A stretch of DNA of 64,000 bases from NCBI RefSeq assembly GCF_029870595.1, contig NZ_JAPDIR010000008.1:62001-126000 (forward strand). Direction: 5' to 3'. Of this stretch, positions 18,551 to 28,517 are shown in pieces. Source of the DNA: Sphingomonas sp. CBMAI 2297 (GTDB taxonomy: Bacteria; Pseudomonadota; Alphaproteobacteria; Sphingomonadales; Sphingomonadaceae). The notes below the pieces were generated by a model. That model saw nothing but the letters and a program-made list of their open reading frames with translations. It was not told the DNA's origin and did no database searches. Positions within the stretch are counted from its first letter, which is position 1. Each line of letters starts with the position of its first letter. The position numbers were made by a program, and so were the translations under genes.

Positions 18551-18819
18551 TGCCCTTATGGCTCGACCTTCTGCGCACACCTATGGCCGCGCCCGAAACC
18601 GCAACGCTCAAACGGATGCGCCTCGTCTGGCAGAGCCTCTGTTTCTCGACCGCGGCCGGTGCTGCATTTTTCGGCCCGATTCACCGCGCGGTCGGCCGCG
18701 GCGCATCAGGCGGGATGGCGATCCTCCTGTCTGTCTGCGTCCTTTGGACCGCGTTCTACTTCATCAGGAAGCATAGCGCGGACAGCGCCTACCTCGACAC
18801 CTTGGGGAATAAGGAATGA
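18550..18819 (+). CDS. Small membrane protein of the tra operon
   Basis: 89 residues with two hydrophobic segments (about 28-45 and 53-72). Not recognised. It starts on the last base of traW and overlaps traU by 4 bases, so it is coupled to both and probably belongs to the transfer apparatus. Confidence 0.68.
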   Translation: MPLWLDLLRTPMAAPETATLKRMRLVWQSLCFSTAAGAAFFGPIHRAVGRGASGGMAILLSVCVLWTAFYFIRKHSADSAYLDTLGNKE

Positions 18820-19835
18820 TGCGCTGGCTCCGCTCTATCGTGACCGCACTTGCGCTCGTTTTGGCCATCGGGGCTTTCGCGCCTCGAGCCGAGGCCGCGC
18901 CGACCTGCAATGGCAAGTTTGTCAACCCTATCACGGATGTCTGCTGGTCATGCCTTTTCCCGCTTTCCGTCGGCGCACTGAAGATCTGGCCGAGCAGTCG
19001 ACCAGATCCTGGCAATCCGGCCTCGCCGATTTGCGCCTGCGCTGACCCGCTTCCACGCATCGGCATTTCGGTTGGCTTTTGGGAGCCCGCCCGGCTCGCA
19101 GATGTTACGATGAAGCCGTGGTGCTTTCCGAACCTTGGAGGCATCCGAATCGCTCCCGGGTTCGACATCGGCCAGGGATATCTGGCGGGTCCGTCGATGG
19201 TAGGCGGCCGATCCCAAAGCACGGCCAAGTGGCATGTCCATTGGTACGTCTATCCGCTGCTTTACTGGATGGAGATCCTGACCGACTTCGTCTGCTTCGA
19301 GCAAGCCTCGTTCGACATCGCATACATCACCGAAATCGATCCGCTCTGGCAGGACGACTCGCTTGCCGCGCTGATCAACCCTGAGGCGATCGTTTTCGCC
19401 AATCCGATCGCGCAAGCAGCCTGTGCGGGCGACTGCATCGCCGGCACCGTCAACCTTCCTCTCGACCCCCTCTTCTGGTGTGCAGGCTGCCAGGGATCGA
19501 TGTACCCGCTGAATGGCAATATCCCATCCTCGATCGGGCATGTGCAGTCATCCCGGCTCGCGGTTTCACGGTTTGCCTACAAGATGCACCGCGAAGCGCT
19601 GGCCTGGGGCACGATGGGTTCGAAGGGGCTCTGCGGAAAGTACCTCATGCCGATCATGCGGAAGCAACAATATCGCTTCCAGATGGTCAACCCGATCCCC
19701 ACGGTCAGTGGCCGCTTCGCCTGCTCGGCGATCGGCGCATCCACGATGCCGCCCGACGCTGGCCGCGCCTATCCCGCCGGCGGCGAGGACATGGGCTACC
19801 TCGTGTGGCGCAAGCGCAACTGCTGTGTGTTTTAG
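18816..19835 (+). CDS. traU: TraU-type Cys-rich periplasmic protein
   Basis: 339 residues, standard length. The signal peptide ends near residue 27 (AEAAPTC). The body is Cys-rich, with the family blocks CWSCLFPLSVGALKIW, CACADPLPRIGI and DLWCAGC-like DPLFWCAGCQGSMYP, and ends CCVF. TraU is needed for DNA transfer and mating-pair stabilisation. Many disulfides explain the nearby DsbC. It starts at ATGATG; either Met is possible. Confidence 0.92.
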   Translation: MMRWLRSIVTALALVLAIGAFAPRAEAAPTCNGKFVNPITDVCWSCLFPLSVGALKIWPSSRPDPGNPASPICACADPLPRIGISVGFWEPARLADVTMKPWCFPNLGGIRIAPGFDIGQGYLAGPSMVGGRSQSTAKWHVHWYVYPLLYWMEILTDFVCFEQASFDIAYITEIDPLWQDDSLAALINPEAIVFANPIAQAACAGDCIAGTVNLPLDPLFWCAGCQGSMYPLNGNIPSSIGHVQSSRLAVSRFAYKMHREALAWGTMGSKGLCGKYLMPIMRKQQYRFQMVNPIPTVSGRFACSAIGASTMPPDAGRAYPAGGEDMGYLVWRKRNCCVF

Positions 19836-19845
19836 GAGATCCAAG

Positions 19846-20589
19846 ATGCGCCTTCTTCCCTTGGGTATCTTGGCCCTTCTTGGAATGGCAGCAGTGTCAG
19901 CGCTGCTTGCCCAAAACATCGATGGAGTTGATGTCCAAGCGGTAAAGAAACGCTCGGCTGACCTCGCAGCCGAGGCGCAGGCCTTTGTCGATCAGATAAA
20001 GGATCGAGGGGATCGGTTCCGGGAAGAGGCCGCGACGACGCGCGACGGGGGAACCGAGAATATGCGCCGCGTCGCCGCACAACGTCTTCCGAAAGGTCCA
20101 GCGGGTCCGGTCGATTTTGATGAAATCGTGCAAGGGGCGGCCAGCAATACGCAAACCAATGGTGGGGAGGCACCGCAGTTCATCGCGTTCGCCAGCCTGT
20201 CGATGCCAGACGAAGCTTTGAAGCAACTCATCCGCGACACTGCCGCTGCTGGTGGCGTGGTCGTCTTTCGCGGCTTCCCGAACAATTCTGCCAAGGAGTT
20301 CGTGGCGCGACTGAGCAGGGTGGTCAATAAAGGGCAGTTCGCAAGCATTGGCGTCGATCCGCGGCTCTTCCGCGCCTTCCAGGTCCAGGCCGTCCCAACC
20401 TATGTGAGCGTTTCCTCGGACTTCGATCTCTGTGCGGGCTTTTCCTGCACGACGAAGGTTCCGCCATATGATCGCATGATCGGCAATGTGACGGTCGAAT
20501 ATGCCCTCAGTACCTTCGCCGAGGGCAACGGCCCCGGCGCACGAGTGGCTGCGGTGGCGCTGTCGAACATGAAGCGGACCAACCCGTGA
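19846..20589 (+). CDS. trbC: F-type TrbC protein
   Basis: 247 residues from ATG 19846, with AGGAG 8 bases upstream. A signal peptide is followed by a helical linker and the TrbC domain: FASLSMPDEALKQLIRD, GGVVVFRGF, IGVDPRLFRAF, VQAVPTYV. The fold is thioredoxin-like, but the CxxC is absent, as usual for TrbC. It works with TraW. Its stop overlaps the GTG start of traN. Confidence 0.88.
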   Translation: MRLLPLGILALLGMAAVSALLAQNIDGVDVQAVKKRSADLAAEAQAFVDQIKDRGDRFREEAATTRDGGTENMRRVAAQRLPKGPAGPVDFDEIVQGAASNTQTNGGEAPQFIAFASLSMPDEALKQLIRDTAAAGGVVVFRGFPNNSAKEFVARLSRVVNKGQFASIGVDPRLFRAFQVQAVPTYVSVSSDFDLCAGFSCTTKVPPYDRMIGNVTVEYALSTFAEGNGPGARVAAVALSNMKRTNP

Positions 20590-22421
20590 TTGCGCGGCGC
20601 CTTGTGAGCACGCTTTGCGTACTGCTCCTGGTCGCCGAGCCGGTGAGTGCGCAAACCATGACGGTAGAACAGGCTCGCGAAGAAGGCAAAGCGATGGCTC
20701 TGGAGAAGAGGAACGATTCCTCGATCGTGCCGTCGACCGATGCCCAGGCGAAAGCGGTTCCGGGCTATTCGGGAACGGACCAGCCTCAGAGCACCTATTT
20801 CGACGATCCCGATCGGCTTGTCTCCGACGCTCAGGCCATGAAATCGGGAAACGAAAGCTATCGCCTTTCGACCGATGCCGATCATATCCGGCCGACCTTC
20901 AGCAACGCAGACATTCTGGCGACCACTAATCGTGCGACAACCGTGGAGAATGACCCGACGACCTATCTCGACGACGTGGCGATCTCGAGCGGCTCGGGCG
21001 CCTGCACTCCCTTGCCTCCGCCGACAAGCGGCACGGGATATTATGAGGCGACCTGCAACCAGGGCACCAAGATCGAGGATCAGCCGCGATCCTGTGCGAT
21101 TACCATGGTTCCCGAGACGACCACGACCGACGCTTACAAGTTCTTCGTCGTTCCGAATGGTGCCTATGGCACACCGTTTGCGCGCTACGATGCAATGGCC
21201 CCGCATCTCGCCGCGGGCACCTGCAAGCCCACAGGCATAGTAATGCAGGCGTGCGCCGCCCATGTCATCTACGGCGTTTCCACCAACAAGTTCTGCGACG
21301 ATTATTATGCGACCGAATATGTCTGCTCGGAGAACCTGACAGATCTATCGCTGCTTCCGAGCCCCATCACCGGCCAAGGATGGCATGCCAAGACGACCGA
21401 GGCGAAGGTCACCGTCAAGCGCGTTGACGGCTGCACAGGGCTTGCAGGCGACACCATGTGCTCCGCCGATCCGGCTGGCGAGGTTTGCACGGAAGGGTTG
21501 GAGACCCGGATCATCGAGGGCGTGCCTGTGACGCAGCCTTGTTGGGCATGGAAGCGGGATTTCTCGTGCAAAGTCATGACGGCAGGAAACGACTGCGGCG
21601 ATTTGGAGGCGAACTCGGCCTGCACCTATGTCCGGGACGATTGTCTGGACGATCCCCAGGACGGGCCGTGCAAAGTCACGGAGAAGGTCTATCGCTGCCC
21701 AACACCGGCAAGCAAAGTGCCGACCGACAAGCAATATATCTGCGGAGACGACGTCTACTGCGTCAATGGCGACTGCGAGCCGATCGTTCGCGAAGCCTCC
21801 ACCGAATTTCGCGATGCGCTTGTCGGCCTGCATGCGCTTGATCAAGCGGGCAAGGAATTCGACGAGAATAACTTCCGCGTGTTCACGGGTACTCGCGAAA
21901 CCTGCCACAAGCCGGTTTTCGGCCTGATCAATTGCTGCGCCGGCAAAGTGTCGGGTGCCGTCCCCGTGGCGGCAGGCGCCGCGGCGCTGGCTGGCGGGCC
22001 GGCGGCGATCGCCGCGTTCGCCACCCCATTTCTCGTCCTGTTCGCGTGCAGTCAGGACGAGATGAAACTCGACATCAAAGATCGGATGGGGCTTTGCCAC
22101 AATCTCGGCACGTACTGCTCATCGAGTTTTCTCGGCATCTGCTCGACCAAGCGCACTGCCTATTGCTGTTTCGAAAGCAAGCTCTCGCGCATCCTGCAGG
22201 AGCAGGGCCGCCCCCAGCTCGGCAAGCCTTGGGGTAGCGCGAAAAAGGAACAGTGCCAGGGATTCACGGTCGACGAATTCGCCCGGCTCGATCTGTCGGT
22301 GATGGATTTCACGGACGTCTATTCGGACTTCATGGATGCCGCGAAGCTGCCCGACGAGGTGCAGACAATGTCGGACATCCAAGCAAAAATTCAGTCCTAC
22401 TACGATCTCCACGGCAAATGA
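20586..22421 (+). CDS. traN: TraN-type mating-pair stabilisation protein
   Basis: 611 residues, starting at GTG 20586 inside the end of trbC. The signal peptide ends at VSAQ near residue 23. The protein is very Cys-rich from residue 140 onward and ends with the conserved TraN C-terminal region (CCFESKLSRILQEQGRPQLG). TraN is an outer-membrane adhesin that contacts the recipient cell. Its recipient-specific central part differs between systems. Confidence 0.9.
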   Translation: MIARRLVSTLCVLLLVAEPVSAQTMTVEQAREEGKAMALEKRNDSSIVPSTDAQAKAVPGYSGTDQPQSTYFDDPDRLVSDAQAMKSGNESYRLSTDADHIRPTFSNADILATTNRATTVENDPTTYLDDVAISSGSGACTPLPPPTSGTGYYEATCNQGTKIEDQPRSCAITMVPETTTTDAYKFFVVPNGAYGTPFARYDAMAPHLAAGTCKPTGIVMQACAAHVIYGVSTNKFCDDYYATEYVCSENLTDLSLLPSPITGQGWHAKTTEAKVTVKRVDGCTGLAGDTMCSADPAGEVCTEGLETRIIEGVPVTQPCWAWKRDFSCKVMTAGNDCGDLEANSACTYVRDDCLDDPQDGPCKVTEKVYRCPTPASKVPTDKQYICGDDVYCVNGDCEPIVREASTEFRDALVGLHALDQAGKEFDENNFRVFTGTRETCHKPVFGLINCCAGKVSGAVPVAAGAAALAGGPAAIAAFATPFLVLFACSQDEMKLDIKDRMGLCHNLGTYCSSSFLGICSTKRTAYCCFESKLSRILQEQGRPQLGKPWGSAKKEQCQGFTVDEFARLDLSVMDFTDVYSDFMDAAKLPDEVQTMSDIQAKIQSYYDLHGK

Positions 22422-22431
22422 CGTGGTCCCG

Positions 22432-22725
22432 ATGAAGCCCGCGCTGAGAGAGGCCGCCGTGCGGCTCAACATCAGGAGAAAGTTCATGACACTGTCGCTT
22501 CTCGAGCTTCCGGTCATCGTGTCAGCGTTCGTCCTACAGCCCTCCAGCAGCACGCCTCCCACGCCGGTGCCGACACCGTGCGCTGGCCAGCACCGCACGA
22601 CGGTGGCGGACTGCTGCGTCCACGTCTCGGGGTGGGATCGGCCTGCAGACCAGATCCTCCTCACATCCCTCCGCGCCAGCTCCAGCGATGACGAAAGGAA
22701 AGCGAGCCATGTTGATCTTCGGTAA
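22432..22725 (+). CDS. Possible small protein between traN and traF
   Basis: A 97-codon frame that begins 10 bases after traN and overlaps traF by 17 bases. It has a short hydrophobic stretch near residue 20 and a Pro/Ser-rich middle. I do not recognise it, the RBS is poor, and its composition is not clearly protein-like. It is the only content of the 287-base gap between traN and traF, the widest inside this otherwise tight operon. Confidence 0.25.
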   Translation: MKPALREAAVRLNIRRKFMTLSLLELPVIVSAFVLQPSSSTPPTPVPTPCAGQHRTTVADCCVHVSGWDRPADQILLTSLRASSSDDERKASHVDLR

Positions 22726-23539
22726 GACGTTCATCCTGACCGCCGCGCTGTCAGCCGCGATCTGGGGGCCGCAGGTCCTCGCGCAGGAAGCACCGCCGCC
22801 ACAGGGCGATACAATTGAACAGGATCGCTCCGACGACTTCTATTGTCGCGAACGGCGGCTCGGCCAATGGTTCTATTGCGCGAAGCCCAAGCCAGCGGAG
22901 GAGACCGGGTCGACGGCGCAGGTCCGGGAGGAGAGCGCGGTCGATCGCATCGCGGCCATCGCCAAGCAACTGGATGAGCTGAAGGCGAAAGCGATCCTGG
23001 ATCCGACCGAAACCAACGTGATCAACTATGTGCGCTTCCAGCGCGAGCAGCTCGATCGCGCGTCGACCTTCTCCGACACCTGGCAGCGCGCGCTCTGGCA
23101 GAACCCGGACCTCGACTACACGCTGCAGCGGCCCGTCTCGACCGTGGGCAAACGGCTCTGGCTGGACAACCGCCAGGCGGACCGGGATGCGGTCCTCACG
23201 AACCTCGGCCAGCGCTACGGTCTCTTCTATTTCTATGCTCAGAGCTGCGGTGCCTGCGAGGTTTTCGCGCCGATCCTGCGATCGGTCACCGACAGCCACC
23301 GCATGACGGTGATGGCCGTCTCGATGGATGGCGGGCCAAACCGCGAGTTCCCGAACTACGTCGTCGATTCCGGCCAGCGCGCACGGATGGGGATTCCAGG
23401 CAACGAGACGCCAGCGCTGGTCCTCTTCGACACCCAGACCAAGCGGACGATCCCGGTCGGTTACGGCGTGCTGAGCGCTGATGAGATCATGGATCGCATC
23501 TTCATGCTGACCAACACCAAGGTGGGGAGCGATTACTGA
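22709..23539 (+). CDS. traF: TraF-type thioredoxin-like pilus assembly protein
   Basis: 276 residues from ATG 22709, which gives a clean signal peptide; ATG 22688 is the alternative. The TraF domain begins DDFYCRERRLGQWFYC. Near residue 180 is LFYFYAQSCGACEVFAP, a thioredoxin fold that keeps a CGAC pair, whereas F-plasmid TraF lacks CxxC. This suggests it is redox-active as well as structural. The stop overlaps traH by one base. Confidence 0.88.
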   Translation: MLIFGKTFILTAALSAAIWGPQVLAQEAPPPQGDTIEQDRSDDFYCRERRLGQWFYCAKPKPAEETGSTAQVREESAVDRIAAIAKQLDELKAKAILDPTETNVINYVRFQREQLDRASTFSDTWQRALWQNPDLDYTLQRPVSTVGKRLWLDNRQADRDAVLTNLGQRYGLFYFYAQSCGACEVFAPILRSVTDSHRMTVMAVSMDGGPNREFPNYVVDSGQRARMGIPGNETPALVLFDTQTKRTIPVGYGVLSADEIMDRIFMLTNTKVGSDY

Positions 23540-24993
23540 TGGCGCGCGGGCAAAAGGGCGCGCTGCGCCGTAGGCTGGGCACCGGTCTCGCGCTGGTCGC
23601 CGCTTCGCATTTCGCATTGGTCGGCGTCGCGCGCGCCGATGTCGCCTCGCAGATGAACGGCTTTTTCAACGACGCTGGCGGCGCCGCGAATGTCACCGGG
23701 CCGACGGCGTTCCAAGGCCAGTCGGCCGGCTATTACTCGCTGGGCAATGTCTGGACGCGCTTTCCACAGAAGAGCGTTTCGCCTTTCAACCTTCAGCTGC
23801 CGAGCGCGCGAGCGGGATGCGGCGGCATCGACCTTTTCGCTGGCAGCTTCTCCTTCATCAATGCCTCGGAGATCGTGGCCATGCTGAAGGCGACCGCGAA
23901 TAACGCTCTGGGTTTCGCGTTCAAGCTCGCGATCGATTCCGTTTCGCCGGAGATCGGCAAGGTGATGGACGAGTTCAGCCAGAAGGCACAGCTTCTCAAC
24001 CAGATGAATATCTCGAGTTGCGAGACCGCGCAGGCGCTCGTAGGCGGGATCTGGCCACAGATGGAGACCACACGCTCCACGATTTGCGAGGCCGTCGGCA
24101 ACAGCCAAGGTGTGTTTTCGGACTGGGCTGCGTCCCGGCAAGGTTGCAACAACGGGAACCGGCGCGACAGCACGATCGCGGGCAATACCGACGCCAATAT
24201 GAAGGACCAGCTCGTCGGGGAGCCGCACAATTACACCTGGGAAGCCCTGAAGAAGTCGGCCAAATTCGGAGCATTCGACCAATCGTTCTCCGAATATATC
24301 ATGACGCTGGTCGGGACCGTCGTGACGACGCCGTCGACCGATCCGAGCGTGGGCGGGAAAGTCGTCATGTTCGGACCGGCGGAGGAGGCGGTGGTAACGG
24401 CCTTGCTTGACGGCACAGCCGATGCGCCGGCCGTGAAGATGCTCAAGTGCAACGACACCGACTGCTACGATGTCGGTGAGCAGACCCTGACGGTGCCGGC
24501 ATCGTCGGCGTTGCGGCCGCGGATCGCGGGAATGATCCGCTCGATGAGCAGCAAGATTCGCACGGACACCGCCCTCGATGCGTCGGAGAAGCAGCTCCTG
24601 AACCTCGCCACGGTTCCGCTCTACAAGATTCTCTCCGTTCAGGCTTATGCGCATTACGCCCTCACCGATGGCGAGATCGAGACCCTGTCCGAAATCGTTG
24701 CGGTCGACCTGCTGGCGGCGATGCTCGACAATATGCTCGATCGGGTCGAGCAGGCGCAGACGCATTATCAGACATTCGACCAGGCGACCGCGACTCAGTG
24801 GAAGCAGCAGATCGCGGCCACACGGCAGAAATTTGCGCAGCGCGATGTAAAGCTCTCTAACAAGCTGCAGGTGACGATGCAGATCATCGACCGCAGCATC
24901 ATGCTCGAGTCCACACTTCAAAACTCAATGACGCCGGGCATGTCATCCGCGCTGAACTTCTCACGTGGCCTGAACGCACAGGGCCTGATGTAG
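23539..24993 (+). CDS. traH: TraH-type pilus assembly protein
   Basis: 484 residues. Signal peptide, then the TraH start DVASQMNGFFNDAGG, AGYYSLGNVWTRF and RAGCGGIDLFAGSFSFIN, all strongly conserved in the family. The C-terminal part is predicted helical. TraH assists pilus extension and mating-pair formation with TraF and TraW. Its stop is 18 bases before the traG start. Confidence 0.92.
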   Translation: MARGQKGALRRRLGTGLALVAASHFALVGVARADVASQMNGFFNDAGGAANVTGPTAFQGQSAGYYSLGNVWTRFPQKSVSPFNLQLPSARAGCGGIDLFAGSFSFINASEIVAMLKATANNALGFAFKLAIDSVSPEIGKVMDEFSQKAQLLNQMNISSCETAQALVGGIWPQMETTRSTICEAVGNSQGVFSDWAASRQGCNNGNRRDSTIAGNTDANMKDQLVGEPHNYTWEALKKSAKFGAFDQSFSEYIMTLVGTVVTTPSTDPSVGGKVVMFGPAEEAVVTALLDGTADAPAVKMLKCNDTDCYDVGEQTLTVPASSALRPRIAGMIRSMSSKIRTDTALDASEKQLLNLATVPLYKILSVQAYAHYALTDGEIETLSEIVAVDLLAAMLDNMLDRVEQAQTHYQTFDQATATQWKQQIAATRQKFAQRDVKLSNKLQVTMQIIDRSIMLESTLQNSMTPGMSSALNFSRGLNAQGLM

Positions 24994-25011
24994 GGCGGGG
25001 GAGCCGGGACG

Positions 25012-27822
25012 ATGCTCGAAGTCTTCACGGTCGGGGGCGGGGAGTATCTCGTCAACACTTTCAACGCGGTCGCCGCTTGGTCGGGCGGCGGCGGGTACCG
25101 ATCACTTCTGCGGGTCGTGATGGTGATGGGCCTCATCTACTCGCTGCTCGTGGTCGCCTTCACCATGAACTTTCGCGTGTGGATGAACTGGTTTCTCCAA
25201 TCAACGGCCATCTACCTCTGCCTCATGGTGCCTACGATCGATGTGAAGGTCACCGATCGGATCAATCCATCGCTCGCGCCGGCTACAGTCGCCAACGTCC
25301 CGTTGGGGCTCGGTGTCCTGGCGAGCTTCACGACGCAGATCGGAGACTGGCTGACGCGAACGGCAGAGACTGTCTTCGTAATGCCAAGCGAGCTCAACTA
25401 CTCGACGAACGGCATGGTCTACGGAGCGCGGCTTTTCGACGCGACCCGCAATTTCATCATTCGCGATGCCGAGTTTTCAACGAACCTTGAGGAGCACTTC
25501 AAGAAGTGCCTTTTCGGCGATGTGATGCTCTACCAAAAGTCGCTGACGCTCCTCGCGCAATCGAAAGACCTATGGGCCGACATCGGGCCCGGATCGGAGG
25601 CGCGCTCGCAGCAATGGCTGGAGCGTCAGGGGGACGGGACCGTCACCAGCGCGATCGTCACGTGCCGGCAGGCCTATGGGATGCTCGATGCACAGTGGGC
25701 ACCGATGATCGAGGCGAACACTCCGATCTGGGGGAAACAACTCTATCCGAAGCTGAGCAACTCGCTGGCTGCCGACAAGCTCAAACATGATCTGCCGATC
25801 GCGAACGCCGCGTTCACCGGCTCGGGCAGCAGTTATAGCGATTCCATGCGGCAGAACACGGCGATCAATGCGTTCATGCAGGCGCGAAATAGCATGGCGG
25901 GAGGAACGGGCGCGGCGACGATCGATACCTTCGCACAGACCCGTGCCGACATCCAAGCCCGCAATACCTACAATTCGATCGCGCAGCAGGCGATGGCGTG
26001 GGTGCCGATCCTCAACATCGTGCTGACCGTCGTATTTTTTGCGATGTTCCCGGTGATCTTCCCGCTTTTTCTGATGCCACAAACGGGGCTGGCGTCGCTC
26101 AAGGGCTATGCGATGGGGTTCTTCTACCTGGCTGCCTGGGGGCCGCTTTACGTCATCCTCCATATGATCTGCATGACGCGGGCCGAGGCAGCCTCCGCTG
26201 GTGTCGCCGCCGGCGGGGTGACGCTCGGCACCTACGCCGGAATTGGCGCGGTGAATGGGGAGACGGCGACGATTGCCGGCTTCATGCTGATGAGCATCCC
26301 GTTCCTCGCCGCGGGCCTCGCGCGCGGTGCGATGTCGATCGCCGGCCAGGCGACCTCGATGCTCGCGCCGGCGCAGAATGCGGCCGAAGCCGCAGCCCTC
26401 GAGCAGACCACTGGCAACTACTCCTACGGCAATGTGAGCTGGGCGAACGCGACATCGAATATGCGCCAAAGCGACCAGTGGTCGACGGCGCCGAGCTTCA
26501 TGGGCGGTGCCACCAGCGTCGGGTGGCGACAGGACAACGGCGCGGTCGTGTCGGGTTTCGGCAACGGCCAGGAGGTGTTCGATACGAGCGGCGCGATTTC
26601 GCGATTGGGCTTTACACCCACGATGAGCACGGGTTCGGTGGCAGAATGGCGCGAGATGGCGAACGAGGCGCACCGCCAGGCGCAGGCCTATGAGAATGCC
26701 GCAGCCGACATCCTGACGGCGACCCACGCGAACCGCAGTGCCTTCGGTACCTCCACCGAACGCTCGTCGGGCTGGGAGTCGAGCAGCGGGCGTCAGGCGA
26801 ATAGTTCTGTGGAGGCGTTCGACAGGCGGACCGCAAGCAGTTCACAGGGCCTGGAGGAACGCGATACGATCTCTCAGGGCCAGCGCATTACACAAGGGCA
26901 TGACCGCCAAGCACAGACCAACGACCAGATATCGGGGACTATTTCGGCTGGAACGGGTGGTCGGCAAGCGGGACGTGGGGCTGGTGATCGCGGAGGAGTG
27001 CTAGGTCGACTACCCTCCATCGGAGGAAGCGTTTCCAAAACAGGCAGCCAACTCGACGGCTTGCGTTATGGGACGGACGAGACTCGTGGCAGTGACAGCG
27101 CCAACACATCGTCGAGTGGGGTGCGGGACGAACATGCCAGCGGCAGCGGCGCGACGATGTCCGATGGGACTTACTCACGCAGCGGCAGCTTCAGCCGGGC
27201 TTCTGCGACATCGTCCGCGTCGTCGAGCACGGAGGATTCACTCGCGCGAGCGAAGTCCTATTCGGAAACGGCCCGCCGGCTCGAGGAGCTTTCCCAACAG
27301 CTCTCGCGCGATGCAAGCTATGCGGAAACGCATGGCATGCAGCTCAGCGAAAATCTGAGCCAGGATCTTGCGCAATGGTATCGGCACCAGCAGGTCGAGA
27401 ACCCGGGTCTTGAAGCGCCTGAGCTTTGGGCAACCGATCTGACCGACCAGCAGCGTCTCGTGCGCCAGGAAATGATCACGCGCTGGATGCACGACAAACA
27501 GGATGGCATTCGAGCCGAGATTGCGGGCCGCCTGCACGACCCGGACCTCGTTGACGTGAGCCGGCCGAGCGTCTCGAGCGCAGCAGACGTCAAGACATCT
27601 TACCGTCCACACGGACCCGGGCGATTGGCCAGCGGCCCTGCCGGTGCTGGCGATGTGGCCGCCGCCGCAATCATCGAGGCCGGCAAGGGCGAGTTGAATA
27701 ACGATCGAGCAGCGGCTCAGACGATGCGAGGGCAGCGCGTGCTGGGTGCCGTCGATCTGGAGCAGGAAGTGAACCGCGATCATGATCGCGGCTTCTTCCA
27801 AGACCCCAAGCTTCGCGAATAG
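25012..27822 (+). CDS. traG: TraG-type mating-pair stabilisation / entry-exclusion protein
   Basis: 936 residues. The N-terminal half is the TraG membrane domain, with hydrophobic segments near 40-75, 340-375, 380-400 and 420-445. The C-terminal half is hydrophilic and very Ser/Gly/Gln-rich, predicted to extend into the periplasm. In F, the N-terminus is needed for pilus assembly and the C-terminus for mating-pair stabilisation and recognition by TraS. It is the last gene of this operon; its stop is 2 bases from that of a convergent gene. Confidence 0.9.
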   Translation: MLEVFTVGGGEYLVNTFNAVAAWSGGGGYRSLLRVVMVMGLIYSLLVVAFTMNFRVWMNWFLQSTAIYLCLMVPTIDVKVTDRINPSLAPATVANVPLGLGVLASFTTQIGDWLTRTAETVFVMPSELNYSTNGMVYGARLFDATRNFIIRDAEFSTNLEEHFKKCLFGDVMLYQKSLTLLAQSKDLWADIGPGSEARSQQWLERQGDGTVTSAIVTCRQAYGMLDAQWAPMIEANTPIWGKQLYPKLSNSLAADKLKHDLPIANAAFTGSGSSYSDSMRQNTAINAFMQARNSMAGGTGAATIDTFAQTRADIQARNTYNSIAQQAMAWVPILNIVLTVVFFAMFPVIFPLFLMPQTGLASLKGYAMGFFYLAAWGPLYVILHMICMTRAEAASAGVAAGGVTLGTYAGIGAVNGETATIAGFMLMSIPFLAAGLARGAMSIAGQATSMLAPAQNAAEAAALEQTTGNYSYGNVSWANATSNMRQSDQWSTAPSFMGGATSVGWRQDNGAVVSGFGNGQEVFDTSGAISRLGFTPTMSTGSVAEWREMANEAHRQAQAYENAAADILTATHANRSAFGTSTERSSGWESSSGRQANSSVEAFDRRTASSSQGLEERDTISQGQRITQGHDRQAQTNDQISGTISAGTGGRQAGRGAGDRGGVLGRLPSIGGSVSKTGSQLDGLRYGTDETRGSDSANTSSSGVRDEHASGSGATMSDGTYSRSGSFSRASATSSASSSTEDSLARAKSYSETARRLEELSQQLSRDASYAETHGMQLSENLSQDLAQWYRHQQVENPGLEAPELWATDLTDQQRLVRQEMITRWMHDKQDGIRAEIAGRLHDPDLVDVSRPSVSSAADVKTSYRPHGPGRLASGPAGAGDVAAAAIIEAGKGELNNDRAAAQTMRGQRVLGAVDLEQEVNRDHDRGFFQDPKLRE

Positions 27823-27823
27823 G

Positions 27824-28033
27824 TCAGATCAGGTAGAAAATAGCTCCGACAAAGCTGACCATCAGAGCATAGGCCAAGGCATAGCCGATCATTCCGCCAC
27901 GCGTCGGATTGCCCTCCTGGTCGGTGATCATCTCGATTTCCGGGATTTCTTCCTCGACGACAGCAAGTGTCGGACCGCCAGGAAGGTCCTTAGTCAGATT
28001 GTAGGTGTTGAGGTCGAATTTGGCGAAACGCAT
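27824..28033 (-). CDS. Small single-pass membrane protein
   Basis: 69 residues from ATG 28033, chosen because GGAG lies 8 bases upstream; the frame runs on to 28081. A hydrophilic start (MRFAKFDLNTYNLTKDLPGG), an acidic middle, and a C-terminal hydrophobic segment (about 48-68). Not recognised. It is convergent with traG and might act in entry exclusion by position alone, which is speculation. Confidence 0.5.
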   Translation of the reverse strand: MRFAKFDLNTYNLTKDLPGGPTLAVVEEEIPEIEMITDQEGNPTRGGMIGYALAYALMVSFVGAIFYLI

Positions 28034-28171
28034 CGGCTTTCTCCGCGCCTCCACCATAGTGCGTTCGAGGTTTGTTCGCAACTGCTTACGTTATACGGCT
28101 CAGCTGCGTTAGCGCGCGAAATGCCCACGCTAGAGGAGCGATTTCGCGAACTGGACCAGTCTTGATGAATT

Positions 28172-28184
28172 AACCTTCAAGGTG
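28172..28184. promoter_or_regulatory. MqsA-type operator upstream of mqsR
   Basis: The sequence AACCT TCA AGGTG matches the palindrome bound by MqsA in E. coli (AACCT, 2-4 bases, AGGTT) with one mismatch. It ends 10 bases before the mqsR ATG, so bound antitoxin would block transcription or translation initiation. Binding is inferred. Confidence 0.55.
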
Positions 28185-28193
28185 TATATCGGG

Positions 28194-28517
28194 ATGGCGA
28201 TCAAGCGGAAGCCGCATCATAATCTGGCTGCGGTCCAGGCGAAGTTCGCGCAGGTTGGGACCTTGGAGATCACGCGCACCGCCGTCCAGGGCGCCCGCGC
28301 TTTGGGCTATTCGCTGGGAGACATCGTTGAGGTGGTGCAAGCACTTGAAGCCGGCGACTTCATTAAGTCGGAGACAGCGCACAATCCGCCCAACTCGAAG
28401 GTATGGCACGACACCTACAACATGCCGTGGGACCAGCGGTGGCTGTATCTGAAATTCGCAGGCGAAACGTTGGTCGACGTCGCGCTCACATCGTTCAAAG
28501 AGGTCGGCAATGACTGA
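28194..28517 (+). CDS. mqsR: MqsR-family toxin (mRNA interferase)
   Basis: 107 residues from ATG 28194; GTG 28182 would start inside the operator and lacks an RBS. It shows the MqsR pattern: LEITRTAVQGARALGYSL, VVQALEAGDFIKSETA, WHDTYNMPWDQRWLYLKF and a final SFKE. MqsR is a RelE-fold ribonuclease that cuts mRNA, in E. coli at GCU. It overlaps mqsA by 8 bases, in the toxin-first order usual for this system. First gene of the cargo island after traG. Confidence 0.82.
   Translation: MAIKRKPHHNLAAVQAKFAQVGTLEITRTAVQGARALGYSLGDIVEVVQALEAGDFIKSETAHNPPNSKVWHDTYNMPWDQRWLYLKFAGETLVDVALTSFKEVGND

Noticed and set aside
23533..24921. A long minus-strand reading frame
   Set aside because: It is antisense to traH, whose protein is clearly conserved.
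25570..26727. A 385-codon minus-strand reading frame
   Set aside because: It is antisense to traG and is His/Arg-rich without motifs.
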